64,000 bases of DNA from UBA1952 sp965200035 (GCA_965200035.1 OZ241334.1:558001-622000), one strand, 5' to 3'; positions 24,224 to 34,000 are shown, numbered from the stretch's first letter. Notes: a model not told the origin generated them from the letters alone. A program made the numbers and translations.

Positions 24224-25888
24224 ATGAAAACAAGCTCCAACCCGTCGGAAGATGCGCTAAGCAACATTAAGAGAGTCGTTGTATTGATGTTTGAAAACCG
24301 CTCCTTCGATCATTTATTCGGTGAGTTTCCAGGTGCAAATGGACTGTTCGACAGTCCCGGCGTTTTTAAGCAGGACTGTTATAACCTCGCGGACCCGCTC
24401 AGCCCTCCGTCCGACACCAATGAAAAATACTTTCCTGCACCTGTGAACATTACTGCACCATTGCCGCATGATTTTACACATGATTTCGGCGATGGCATGA
24501 TGCCAGATCTATTCGGCCCGGTGTTTACAATTACAGGCGATCCACCTAGTCCGTCTAACCCATCCGCTACATATACTTCCGGTTATACCAAAAACGGACT
24601 TTACGGGCAACTCCAGCCACAGCCGCAAACTTATCCGGATACTAACTCCGGGTTCTACACGACCTATAATACCTGTCAGAAGCAGGAGCAATCGGTGCTC
24701 AGCTATTTCGAACATGGCTCATTAGAGGTGCTGCATAATCTGGCGCAGGAATTCGTGCTTTGTGATAATTGGCATTGCGATATGCCAGGACATACCGAGC
24801 CCAACCGCGCCTTCATTCACTGTGCCACCACTGGTAACACAGGGATTGACGATCCAGACGGGGGCATGATAGGCAAAAAATCGATCTTTGACCTGATCGA
24901 TGCACAATCAAATTCCGAGCAGCCGCCCACCTGGAAAATGTACGCACCGGTAGACAGTTCTGGAACGTTAGGCCAGCTTGACACCCGGTTCATAAATGAC
25001 AAACAGCAATTCTATTCTGGCGTGCCTGTCACCACTTTTACTGATGATTGTAATAACGGCACATTGCCTTTTTACAGCTTCATTATGTCCTGGTTGCCTA
25101 CCTCGAGCTGCGATAAGTACACAGACACCAGTATGCACCCGGCAGCTATGATCCAACCAGGAGAAAATCTCCTTGCGGCTGTTTACAATACGTTGCGTAA
25201 TAGCCCATGCTGGGAGGATACATTACTGGTCGTAACATTCGATGAAAATGGAGGCCTGTACGATCATGTATTTCCTCCGACAACAAATGCGCCTGATCCG
25301 GATGCCTCACCTGTGACACAGTCCACCCCGGGTTGCTGCGGGAACAATTGGATACTCGATTCAAAATTCGATTTTTCCCTGTTGGGCGTGCGGGTTCCGG
25401 CTTTGCTTATTTCGCCTTGGCTGGCCGCTGGCATAGACAGCACGCAATATCAGAACACATCTGTGCTTCGTTTCATTATACACAGGATGAATACGATTTA
25501 TGGTACTGATGACGCATACCTTACTTCAAGGGATGCAAATGCGCCCATGCTGGAAGCCGTATTTAACGGGTTTGGCGTTGATACAATGAGAAAAGACTGT
25601 CCGGACTGGATTAGACCATACCCAAAACTTCCCACGATAGACCCCTATACCAAAAGCGATGCCATTCCTTATGCCACTGGCAAATTAACAGCCTGGACAC
25701 CTCCGCCGGGAATGGATGAGGCACCTCCGGTCCCATACATAGAGGAACTGTTGAATATTTACGTTAGCCCGTTGCCCGGCCATCCCGACAGCAGTAAAAA
25801 CATCAGCCATCATTTTTCAACAAACGCCGAAGTTGCCCAGTATATTCACGAACGCGAGCAGGCCGCAGGCATCAGGGAAAGTGTTTGA
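24224..25888 (+). CDS. Phospholipase C / acid phosphatase family phosphoesterase
   Basis: The 554-residue protein belongs to the bacterial non-specific phospholipase C / AcpA acid phosphatase superfamily. It has the N-terminal metal and nucleophile region VVVLMFENRSFDHLFGEFPG (about residues 16-35), the central WHCDMPGHTEPNRAFIHCAT, and the C-terminal VVTFDENGGLYDHVFPP (about 338-354) with conserved Asp-Glu-Asn and Asp-His ligands, followed by VPALLISPWL. It hydrolyses phosphate esters, possibly lipid head groups. No Sec or Tat signal is visible at the N-terminus, unlike many relatives. It ends at a clear terminator hairpin and likely shares transcription with the mannosidase gene. Confidence 0.85.
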   Translation: MKTSSNPSEDALSNIKRVVVLMFENRSFDHLFGEFPGANGLFDSPGVFKQDCYNLADPLSPPSDTNEKYFPAPVNITAPLPHDFTHDFGDGMMPDLFGPVFTITGDPPSPSNPSATYTSGYTKNGLYGQLQPQPQTYPDTNSGFYTTYNTCQKQEQSVLSYFEHGSLEVLHNLAQEFVLCDNWHCDMPGHTEPNRAFIHCATTGNTGIDDPDGGMIGKKSIFDLIDAQSNSEQPPTWKMYAPVDSSGTLGQLDTRFINDKQQFYSGVPVTTFTDDCNNGTLPFYSFIMSWLPTSSCDKYTDTSMHPAAMIQPGENLLAAVYNTLRNSPCWEDTLLVVTFDENGGLYDHVFPPTTNAPDPDASPVTQSTPGCCGNNWILDSKFDFSLLGVRVPALLISPWLAAGIDSTQYQNTSVLRFIIHRMNTIYGTDDAYLTSRDANAPMLEAVFNGFGVDTMRKDCPDWIRPYPKLPTIDPYTKSDAIPYATGKLTAWTPPPGMDEAPPVPYIEELLNIYVSPLPGHPDSSKNISHHFSTNAEVAQYIHEREQAAGIRESV

Positions 25889-25903
25889 ATAACCTAAATA
25901 ACA

Positions 25904-25950
25904 TTGCACAGCGAGGGCGCAAAACGCTTCCGCTGTGCAATTGCTTTTTG
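25904..25950 (+). terminator. Terminator after the phospholipase gene
   Basis: TTGCACAGCG (25904-25913) and CGCTGTGCAA (25931-25940) form a perfect 10-bp stem with a 17-nt loop, followed by TTGCTTTTTG. This is a credible Rho-independent terminator 15 bp after the stop codon. Confidence 0.7.
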
Positions 25951-26013
25951 TTCCCACATGTTCCAACCAAAATAAATGATTTGCCTCCAGCCCATTGATG
26001 AAGAGACAGGGCC

Positions 26014-26033
26014 ATCAGTTGGCTCCAACTGAT
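26014..26033. repeat. Short perfect inverted repeat
   Basis: ATCAGTTGG and CCAACTGAT with a 2-nt centre in the 500-bp gap between the phospholipase gene and the broken alkA. Function unknown. No supportable gene lies in 25951-26395 apart from repeat copy B. Confidence 0.35.
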
Positions 26034-26214
26034 AGTGAGCAACGGATATTCTCCCTCTGGGAATAGGTAAATGACTTTAGAACTGTTTCCCTCTGCCTCC
26101 CTTCTTTCGTAATTGAAGGAACTTCTTTGGGAAATATTTCCCAAATCACATAACCACCCAAAATGAAAAAATTCCTCAGGTAAGGGATTCTTTTTGGACT
26201 ACAGCCGCTGATTA

Positions 26215-26335
26215 AGAGAGGGCAGACCCTGCTTCTTGATGCTTGTAAATTGACAGTTTATTGAGCGATGAAGTTGTTTTGGATGAGCTTGATGATGAGG
26301 ATTATTGCGGCTTTTAGTGCGGCTCATAAAACTTA
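26215..26335. repeat. Copy B of the diverged ~110-bp direct repeat
   Basis: Similar in order and orientation to 20616-20730 (gcagaccctgcttc ... aaattgacagtttattgagcgatgaag ... cttttagtgcggctcataaaa). It lies next to the point where alkA loses its normal coding sequence, which supports a past recombination or insertion event here. Confidence 0.5.
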
Positions 26336-26395
26336 TATTCAAAGCTCCGTTCGCCCCAAAAACTGATATTGGCTGCAACCCAGTTTAACCTTGCA

Positions 26396-26875
26396 TTAGT
26401 GCTGTATATTGTTTTGATTGAACCAAATTAAAGCCGAAAAAGGATCGAATATCAGGCTGTTGCATTCGGCCAGAAAGCTTGCACATTTCCCAACGCCTTT
26501 GATCTGGGTGAGCGTTTCTACGATCTCGACATCTTCCATCCCATGAATGTCTTCGTCCGAAAGATTGTTTTCGATCATGAAGCGCGCGATGTTCTGGACG
26601 TAACCTGCCTTTGCGTTGGACAATCCGATGGATCTTAGGTCTTCAAAGCTTGTCCGGAGTATCTGCTCTGGCGAGGGTTCCGCACCATTGTAAAGCTCAA
26701 GGAAACGCTTAAAGATGACCTTTGCGACGTGGGTGGAGAGTTGCTGGCCGATGACAGATGTACATAAGCGTAAGTAAATATTGTCGCGCTTCTCTAGAAT
26801 CGGAAGTTCAATAGCTCCTATTAGAGGGCCAATTACATTGTCTTTGGACAGATGCTCTACGTAATTGACCTTCAT
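26396..26875 (-). pseudogene. 3'-truncated DNA-3-methyladenine glycosylase (AlkA/HhH-GPD)
   Basis: Up to about position 26486 the frame encodes a good HhH-GPD DNA glycosylase N-terminal part: LCTSVIGQQLSTHVAKVIFKRF, LRSIGLSNAKAGYVQNIARF and the hairpin LTQIKGVGK. Intact relatives continue with WTAEMFLMF and the catalytic Asp region. Here the frame turns into an unrelated tail (CASFLAECNSLIFDPF...) and stops after about 30 residues, so the catalytic Asp is missing and the enzyme should be dead. ATG 26875 is used. The left end of an IS3-family element lies only 44 bp upstream of that start, which may also have cut off its promoter. Confidence 0.7.
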
Positions 26876-26989
26876 GTTTTCCCTCGGCTTCATTCCAGTT
26901 CAATTCACGAAATTCCTATGTAGGCTCCCCTGAAAATCGCCGTTATTGAATTAGAGGATATTTCTAACTTCAAAACAGAATTATCAGGG

Positions 26990-27256
26990 ATGAAACAATC
27001 CAAATTTACCGAAAGTCAGATCGTAGCTGCGATAAGGCAGCAGGAAGCCGGTCAATCAGTCAAGGATATCAGCCGAGAGCTAGGCATTTCAGAAGCTACT
27101 TTCTACAACTGGAAAGCTAAATATGGCGGCATGGAAGCCTCGGATGTCAAACGAGTCAAGGATCTGGAAGCAGAACTTGCCCAGTACAAAAAGATGTATG
27201 CAGAACTCAGCTTCGATCATCAGGCGCTAAAGAATCTGATCGCAAAAAAATGGTAG
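26990..27256 (+). CDS. IS3-family transposase OrfA
   Basis: The 88-residue helix-turn-helix protein (FTESQIVAAIRQQEAGQSVK, then DISRELGISEATFYNWKAKYGG) continues into a Leu-zipper-like coiled coil (RVKDLEAELAQYKKMYAELS), the usual OrfA layout. Near its 3' end the run AAAAAAA (27244-27250) is followed by TGG TAG. A -1 slip on that run fuses OrfA to OrfB, giving the active transposase. Unfused OrfA normally acts as a DNA-binding regulator. Confidence 0.92.
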   Translation: MKQSKFTESQIVAAIRQQEAGQSVKDISRELGISEATFYNWKAKYGGMEASDVKRVKDLEAELAQYKKMYAELSFDHQALKNLIAKKW

Positions 27257-28158
27257 GGCCTGCCGATCATAGAGAAGTTGCAGACCTGCTGATTGAAGAA
27301 GGCTGTAACATTAGCAGGTCATGCGCTATAAGTGGTCTGTCCCGTAGCACCTACCGGTATAAAAGAAAGCTTAAGGATGACCGGAAGTTGGAAGGCCATC
27401 TTTCAGCCCTTACGGCTAAACATCCGGCAATTGGGTTCTGGTCCTGTTATTACAGGCTTCGCAACAAAGGTGAAAAGATCAACCATAAGCGCCTTTACCG
27501 GGTATATACTGCCATGCGTCTGAACATCAGGCGCAGATCAAAGAAGCGTCTGCCTGAGCGGGTAAAACAACCGCTTGTTGTTCCTTCAGCGCCCAACCAG
27601 TGCTGGTCGCTGGACTTTATGAGTGATGCGCTGGCTGATGGCCGTAAGTTCCGGGTGCTTAACATTATCGACGACTACAATCGTGAGTCACTAAAGATCG
27701 AAGTGGATACTTCCCTGCCCGCATTACGGGTTAAAAGAGCCTTGGATCAACTGGTGCTGCAAAGAGGCATACCACAAAAAATCCGCTCTGACAACGGGCC
27801 TGAGTTCATCAGTCACACCATGGAGCAGTGGGGCAAGGATAACAAGGTAAGCTGGCATTATATTCAGCCAGGCCGGCCCATGCAAAATGCCTATGTGGAA
27901 CGTAAGAATGGATCCATGAGACGAGAGTTACTCAATGTATGGATCTTTGAAAGCCTAACAGAAGCCAGGGTGAAATGTGAAGCCTGGCGCATTGATTATA
28001 ACGGCGAGCGACCACATAAGGCTTTTGGTTATCTGTCACCGGTAATTTATACGCAGATAAACCAGCTGAATAGTGAGTCCAAAGCCGAGATTAAGAACGG
28101 CGGCCTTATCCACAAATCCGCGCAGGCGGGCAGCCGAAAAGCTGTCTACGCCGTATAG
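27250..28158 (+). CDS. IS3-family transposase OrfB (DDE integrase domain)
   Basis: The 302-residue protein lies in the -1 frame relative to OrfA. An HTH_21-like N-terminal part (SCAISGLSRSTYRYKRK) precedes an rve-type DDE core with Asp in WSLDFMSD, Asp in RSDNGPEFISH and Glu in QNAYVERKNGSMRRELL, then the typical WRIDYNGERPHKAFGYLSP. All catalytic residues are present. ATG 27250 lies inside the slippery run, but production as an OrfAB fusion is more likely than independent initiation. Confidence 0.92.
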   Translation: MVGPADHREVADLLIEEGCNISRSCAISGLSRSTYRYKRKLKDDRKLEGHLSALTAKHPAIGFWSCYYRLRNKGEKINHKRLYRVYTAMRLNIRRRSKKRLPERVKQPLVVPSAPNQCWSLDFMSDALADGRKFRVLNIIDDYNRESLKIEVDTSLPALRVKRALDQLVLQRGIPQKIRSDNGPEFISHTMEQWGKDNKVSWHYIQPGRPMQNAYVERKNGSMRRELLNVWIFESLTEARVKCEAWRIDYNGERPHKAFGYLSPVIYTQINQLNSESKAEIKNGGLIHKSAQAGSRKAVYAV

Positions 28159-28260
28159 CGCGGACTTGTGGATAAGATATTTGAAATACTTTTATGAACA
28201 ACAAACCTCTAATTCCATTCTGAGCAATTTATAGGGGTGCCTACACATGCAGCCCCTCCA

Positions 28261-29544
28261 TCAATTTTTTACATTTTCAAACAAAATCTGTGCATTGTAA
28301 TCGTCCAGTTGTTGGGTAGGTAAATCTTGCAGATAAATCTGCGTGGTCTTGATACTTGAGTGACCAAGCATAGAACTGATCGCTAGTAACGGAATATTTT
28401 GCAACATCGCTTGGGTAGCGAAGCTGTGCCGGCTTACATAGCTGGTCAAATTCCCTGTTATTTCACAAAGCTTTGCAATTGCCTTCAACTTCTTGTTGTA
28501 ACGCTTCCTAGCCCATTTGATATCACGACTTATGCCTTCTGCACTGGCGCGCTTAATGATGGACAATATGTACGGCGATTCAAGGTGTTGCTGACGATAA
28601 TGATCCAAGAGACTTTGCAGTGCCGGAATCATTTTGATGTCATGGAGTTTACTTGTCTTATTACGGCGATACTGGACACGGCCATCAAGTATATTTCCTT
28701 CAGTCAAATGTGCCATATCTGTAAAATTCATTCCGTACATCATATAGCTAGCAATAAAGTAATTCCGTGCATTGAATAATGGGTCAGTTTTGTCCAGATG
28801 GAGATTTATAATCTTGCCAAGCTGCGCTCGACTTAGAGCGCGTTTTTTCGTGGGTACAGACTTGATCTTATAATCTGCGAATGGATACTCCTCTTTGGCA
28901 ACAAGCTTGGCTTTTATTGCGCGGTTATAAATCGCCCTGATTGACCGCATATAAACGGCGAGTCCATTTGTAGTATTGCCTTTCGCATAGTGCTGCGTTT
29001 CTAAGCGCATCAAAAATTCGTAGTCGATTTCCTCGAACGATAGATCCTTGCTGCCATGAAATTTTCCAACGACATTTAAAGCATCTTGATAACTGTCGCG
29101 TGTGCCGATGCGCTTAGCATCTGTAAGCTCTGCTGTAATCTGACTTGAGTATTCGAAAAATGTGAGCGGCTTTGGTGCTTGTGCAAGTTCCTCTGCAGCA
29201 ACTGGGTCTTCATCCTCCTTGTCTATATACTTTTCGATGAAATCTTTGACAGCAGGAATTGGCATGCTTTGCAATTTCTTAGCCGCATCAAGTTTGTCGA
29301 TTAAACCGAGAACTTTCGCGCGTCGCTTTGCAAGCCGGTTGTTGAGCCGCGTGGCGTTTTCATCGCCGTTACTGTATGAATTCTTAACCAGCCGTTTTCC
29401 TTCATTCCAATCCTTTTCTAGAAGGTATATGTTAAGAGAAATTGGAAGCGTTTTGCGGTTGTGACCTAACCGCATAATAAGCGGATATGTGCCGTCTTTT
29501 CGCGCTCTGCGCGTATCGAGGGCCAAAAGAATGTTCGTATTCAT
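28261..29544 (-). CDS. Bacteroidota-type tyrosine recombinase (island integrase)
   Basis: About 427 residues from ATG 29544 (MNTNILLALDTRRARKDGTYP), the customary start of Bacteroidota phage/ICE integrases; a longer frame to 29622 seems spurious. The arm-binding domain is followed by a SAM-like core-binding domain (about 130-215) and a catalytic domain with YMMYGMNFTDMAHL in box I (no obvious catalytic Arg, as in several relatives), VSRHSFATQAM (HxxR-like segment with Arg-His), LGHSSIKTTQIYLQDL with the nucleophile Tyr. The start faces a tRNA-Asn 3' half 136 bp away, the normal layout for an integrase next to its own attachment site. An IS3 element ends 16 bp beyond its stop. Confidence 0.88.
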   Translation of the reverse strand: MNTNILLALDTRRARKDGTYPLIMRLGHNRKTLPISLNIYLLEKDWNEGKRLVKNSYSNGDENATRLNNRLAKRRAKVLGLIDKLDAAKKLQSMPIPAVKDFIEKYIDKEDEDPVAAEELAQAPKPLTFFEYSSQITAELTDAKRIGTRDSYQDALNVVGKFHGSKDLSFEEIDYEFLMRLETQHYAKGNTTNGLAVYMRSIRAIYNRAIKAKLVAKEEYPFADYKIKSVPTKKRALSRAQLGKIINLHLDKTDPLFNARNYFIASYMMYGMNFTDMAHLTEGNILDGRVQYRRNKTSKLHDIKMIPALQSLLDHYRQQHLESPYILSIIKRASAEGISRDIKWARKRYNKKLKAIAKLCEITGNLTSYVSRHSFATQAMLQNIPLLAISSMLGHSSIKTTQIYLQDLPTQQLDDYNAQILFENVKN

Positions 29545-29679
29545 AGTTGAGAATTTGCACACCATTTGCACACCGGCTTTGAAAAGATGTGAAATGATAA
29601 GCAAAGATATAAGATTAAACATTTAATTATCAATACATTATAATACAAATGAAACCATATTAAACCAAGCATCGCTTGC

Positions 29680-29723
29680 CTGTTAATCAGGGGGTCTCTG
29701 GTTCAAGTCCAGAAGGGGGAGCA
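29680..29723 (+). other. 3' half of tRNA-Asn(GTT): probable attachment site (att)
   Basis: From position 32 of a tRNA onwards the sequence is canonical: anticodon loop CTGTTAA (anticodon GTT), stem TCAGG, variable GGGTC, T-stem TCTGG, loop TTCAAGT, CCAGA, acceptor strand AGGGGGA, discriminator G and CA. No D-arm or 5' acceptor strand precedes it; the upstream bases do not complete the anticodon stem. This is the classic displaced tRNA 3' end left by an integrase. The intact copy should lie at the other end of the element, to the left of this window. The rest of 29723-30077 shows no gene. Confidence 0.8.
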
Positions 29724-30077
29724 ACAGTAGCAAGGGTTTCAGACTATTCAGGTTTGAGGCCCTTTTTCATTTGTACTGAATTTGCACAGTTTTTTTGGAA
29801 ATAATCACTTGATACCAAAAAGTTATTCCGAGAATCCACTAAAATTTAGGGCACTTTTTCATTGCCACTTTCCAATAAGCGGAGAAACATTGCAATTATT
29901 AGTTATGGCTACGAAAACGCTTGAAGTATCTTGTCAAGATATCTAATTATTTTTTTAGGCGTATAAGGGGTTTGGAGATTGAGAAGACGATTTCCACTTG
30001 GGCGGCATGATAGCTATGATAGTAAATGCTCATCCACTGACCAGTAAATTAGTATTTTGGAAGGTTAATAAGAAAAG

Positions 30078-30526
30078 ATGAACAGGCTTAAAAAATTCTT
30101 TAAAATCCTAGGTCCCGGCCTTATTACCGGTGCCAGCGACGATGACCCGTCGGGCATTGCTACTTACTCTCAGGCAGGCGCGCAGTATGGACTATCCACT
30201 CTATGGACTGCGCCATTATTACTTTTCCGCTCATGGCCGCTATACAAGGCATGTGCGCGCGTATCGGCCTTGTCACATCTCAAGGGCTTACCAGCACCTT
30301 AAAACATCATTACCCAAAGCCTGTACTGTATCTGCTGCTGCTATTTAGCTTTCCGGCCATTATCCTTAATATCGGGGCAGATCTCGCCGAGATGGGCGCG
30401 GTGGCCAATCTCATCTTCCCTGCAGTTCATCCCATCATCTTCACCATCAGTTTCACGGTGCTGATGATGGCGCTCATTATTTACCTACCGTATAAGAAAA
30501 ATAGCCGCAAAAATGCAGAATATTGA
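30078..30526 (+). pseudogene. Nramp-family metal transporter relic (frameshifted and truncated)
   Basis: The first frame (from ATG 30078) reads LGPGLITGASDDDPSGIATYSQAGAQYG, the conserved first helix and metal-binding DPSG-like segment of Nramp transporters. Near 30205-30225 the coding sense moves to another frame (TFPLMAAIQGMCARIGLVTSQGLT ... NIGADLAEMGAVANL), showing a single-base indel. The sequence then ends after about 150 codons against more than 400 in intact family members. Both defects make it non-functional. It lies just outside the attachment site. Confidence 0.8.
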
Positions 30527-30681
30527 TGAAATTCATATTACCGGCACAGGCCAAATACAGGAACAGTTTATCCGCTTTCTGACGGATAGCACAGTATAAA
30601 AATGTAGTATCCAGTGAAAGCACTTCTAATAGAATGAGCGATGAAAGCCTGATAGAATATGTAACCAGACATTTCAGCTAG
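30513..30681 (+). pseudogene. Small gene relic with a frame break
   Basis: One frame reads MQNIDEIHITGTGQIQEQFIRFLTDST and then stops. The next frame continues plausibly as QYKNVVSSESTSNRMSDES then LIEYVTRHFS, ending at TAG 30681. Together they look like the C-terminal 55 residues of one protein split by a base loss near 30592. I do not recognise the family with confidence. It adjoins the Nramp relic, so the whole stretch seems to be a deletion scar. Confidence 0.5.
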
Positions 30682-30710
30682 CTTTCCAACATTTTGAATA
30701 TCATTTAAGA

Positions 30711-30740
30711 GGTTGCCTTTCAAGCAACCTTCTTTTTATA
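30711..30740 (+). terminator. Terminator hairpin after the relic genes
   Basis: GGTTGC (30711-30716) and GCAACC (30724-30729) with a 7-nt loop, followed by TTCTTTTTAT. This is a standard intrinsic terminator for rightward transcription and probably served the decayed gene just upstream. 30740-30984 is AT-rich and holds no gene that I can support. Confidence 0.65.
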
Positions 30741-30984
30741 TATACATATTTTTATAAATATTATTCGATTAAATTAATAATTATACTTACTCTATTTAAA
30801 ATTAATGAGGGTGCGTTGACGATTGACATCAACTTGGGTTGGTCAATTTAGAGCGGAATTGCGTGCTCAAAATTCAACTGAATATCTATGTCCGATACTA
30901 AAGTCTCAATTGGCACCGCCTTTAACCAACTTGGCAAGCCTACCCTTCTCCCACCAAATTCTCTCTCAACAATTCTTGAAATGC

Positions 30985-31014
30985 AAAAAGCCGCTCATTG
31001 CTGAGCGGCTTTTT
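30985..31014 (-). terminator. Terminator downstream of rpoC
   Basis: AAAAAGCCGCTCA / TGAGCGGCTTTTT with a 4-nt loop, a symmetric hairpin with U-runs on both strands. It lies 27 bp beyond the rpoC stop and should end the rpoBC transcript; it can work in both directions. Confidence 0.85.
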
Positions 31015-31041
31015 ATTATGCCTGTTCTTTAACAGAACTTC

Positions 31042-34000
31042 TTATTCTTCTTCATCGAACTCGAGCACATCACGGCTTGCAGAAAGCAGTTCAAACTCTT
31101 CCTTCGAACCTACTACGATGTCTGTGAATTCGCGCATACCTGTACCTGCAGGGATGAGGTTACCGGTAATAACGTTTTCTTTCAGGCCTTGCAGCGTATC
31201 GCTCTTACCATTGATCGCGGCTTGTGAAAGTACCTTGGTTGTTTCCTGGAACGATGCGGCTGATATCCAGCTGCGCGTGCCAAGCGATGCCTTAGTGATG
31301 CCGAGCAGCAGCGGTGCAGAAGTTGCAGACTGGGCTTCGCGGTATTCTACGAGCTTCTTGTCTGAACGGCGCAGAGCACTGTTCTCTTCACGGATCTCAC
31401 GAAGATTCACGATCTGTCCGGCTTTCAGCTTTTCGCTGTCGCCCTGCTCAGTCACTACTTTTTTATCAAATATCCAGTCGTTTTCTTCCTGGAAGTCTGC
31501 CTTTTCTTCGGTGTCGTCTTCGAGGAATTTGGTATCGCCCGGGTCAACAATGGTCACCTTGCGCATCATCTGACGTACGATCACTTCAATATGCTTGTCG
31601 TTGATCTTTACACCCTGCAGGCGATATACTTCCTGAATTTCATTTACCAGATATTCCTGTACGGCAAATGGTCCCTTGATGGCGAGGATATCGCTCGGTG
31701 TGGTTGCACCATCAGAAAGCGAGTTACCCGCTTTCACGAAGTCACCATCCTGCACCATGATGTGGCGGGTCAGTGGCACCAGATATTTCTTCACCAGACC
31801 TTCACGGCTTTCTACCATGATCTCACGGTTACCACGCTTGATGTTACCAAAGCTTACCACACCATCAATCTCAGCTACCACAGCCGGATTGCTTGGGTTA
31901 CGTGCTTCAAACAACTCAGTTACACGTGGCAGACCACCGGTGATATCCCGGCTACGACCGAGTACGCGTGGCAGTTTCACAATTACCTGACCGTTGATCA
32001 CCTTTTCACCATTTGTTACAACGATGTGGGCGCCTACCGGCAGGTTATAGTTTTTCACTTCCTTACCATCGATGTAGATGGAAGGAATTTTCGTCTTGTC
32101 TTTAGTTTCGATTACTACCTTCTCGCGGTGACCGGTTTGCTCATCCGCTTCTTCACGATAAGTAATGCCTTCAATAACGGCATCGAAACGTACGGCGCCC
32201 GATACTTCAGAGATGATTACGGCGTTAAACGGATCCCATGTACAGATCACATCACCCTTCGCTACCTTTTGGCCATCTTTTACCTTCAGAATAGAACCGT
32301 AAGGGATGTTGTTGGTAATGAGCAGACGATCGTTTTCCACGTCAATGATTCTTACTTCACCGGTACGGCCAATAACTACATTTTGCTTTTCACCTTCATC
32401 AGAAGTTGAAGTAGTGGTACGCAGACCATCGAACTGGATAGTACCGTCAAACTTGGCCAGCAATTGAGATTCGATCGCTGAAGAGTTTGCTGTACCACCC
32501 ACGTGGAAAGTACGCAGGGTCAACTGTGTACCCGGCTCACCGATGGACTGAGCGGCGATGATGCCTACTGCATCACCCATTTGCGCTGTATAGCCTGTTG
32601 CGAGGTTTTTACCATAACACTTAGAGCATACGCCACGCTTGCTTTCGCAGGTAAGCACAGAGCGGATTTCTACCGCATCAATGCTGCTGTCTTCAATAAG
32701 CTTGGCAATGTCTTCGTTGATTTCCTGACCTGCAGTTACAATCAATTCATCTGTCAGCGGATCAATGATATCATGCAGAGAAGTACGGCCGAGGATACGA
32801 TCGTAGAGCGGCTCTACAATTTCCTCGTTGTCCTTCAGAGCAGAGGTTGCAATACCACGCAGGGTGCCGCAATCCACTTCATTGATGACCACATCCTGCG
32901 CCACATCTACGAGACGGCGGGTGAGGTAACCGGCATCCGCTGTTTTAAGGGCAGTATCCGCAAGACCTTTACGCGCACCGTGGGTAGAGATAAAGTATTC
33001 CAATACCGACAGACCAGTCTTAAAGTTGGACAGGATCGGGTTTTCGATAATTTCTGAACCGCTAGAGCCAGAGCGGCGCGGCTTGGCCATCAGACCTCTG
33101 AGGCCTGCCAGCTGCTTTACCTGCTGCTTGGAACCACGGGCACCGGAATCAAGCATCATGTACACAGAGTTGAAGCCCTGCTTATCGGTTGCCATTTCAC
33201 GGATCAGTGTTTCCGTCACGCGGGTATCTACACGGCTCCAAATGTCAATGATCTGGTTGTAACGTTCGTTGTTGGTGATGAGACCCATGTTGTAGTTCTC
33301 CCAAACCTCATCTACTTCTACCTGTGCATTGCTTACCAACTCTTCCTTTATTTCAGGAATGGTCAGGTCCTTGATGTTGAACGACAGACCACCACGGAAG
33401 GCAGTACGGAAACCGAGCGTCTTGATGTTATCAAGGAACTCTACAGTTTCAGGAATGGTTGTATTCTTCAGAATGTCACCGATGATTTCACGCAATGATT
33501 TCTTGGTGAGCAATGCGTTTACAAAACCGTTTTGCTTTGGTACAAACTGGTTGAAGAGTACGCGGCCTACCGTTGTTTCGATCAGCTTGTTTTCGAGCAG
33601 GCCATCTTTAACACGTACGTTGGCTTTCACCCTGATGCTCGCATGGAGATCGGCGCGGCCTTCGTTATGTGCAATGATTACTTCTTCAGCATTGTAAAAA
33701 GTCATGCCTTCGCCCTTGATGATGTCATCGCCCATGGTCTTCTTACCCTTGGAGATGTAATACAGACCAAGCACCATGTCCTGAGAAGGCAGGGTGATCG
33801 GCGTACCATTCTGTGGGTTCAGGATGTTATGGGAAGCGAGCATCAGCAATTGCGCTTCGAGAATGGCGCCGTGGCTGAGCGGTACGTGCACCGCCATCTG
33901 GTCACCATCAAAGTCAGCGTTGAACGCAGAACATACGAGCGGGTGAAGCTGGATCGCCTTTCCTTCAATCAGCTTTGGCTGGAAGGCTTGGATAGACAGA

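Larger units (their letters stand above)
26919..28245 (+). mobile_element. Complete IS3-family insertion sequence (1327 bp)
   Basis: Terminal inverted repeats are visible: TGTAGGCTCCCCTGAAAAT at 26919 against the complement of the right end, TGTAGGCACCCCTATAAAT. Between them lie the two overlapping transposase frames of an IS3-type element joined by an A7 slippery run. The bases flanking the ends (CTA on the left, CAT on the right) do not form the expected short target duplication. The element looks intact and may be recent. Confidence 0.88.

Noticed and set aside
25872..26144. Minus-strand frame of about 90 codons after the phospholipase gene
   Set aside because: It covers the terminator hairpin and another inverted repeat and shows no family features.
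29680..29723. Functional tRNA-Asn gene
   Set aside because: Only the anticodon loop to the 3' end is present; the D-arm and 5' acceptor strand are missing, so it is an attachment-site remnant.
30823..31032. Short plus-strand frames downstream of rpoC, including one ending in the terminator
   Set aside because: No start signal, no recognisable protein, and overlap with a strong terminator hairpin.
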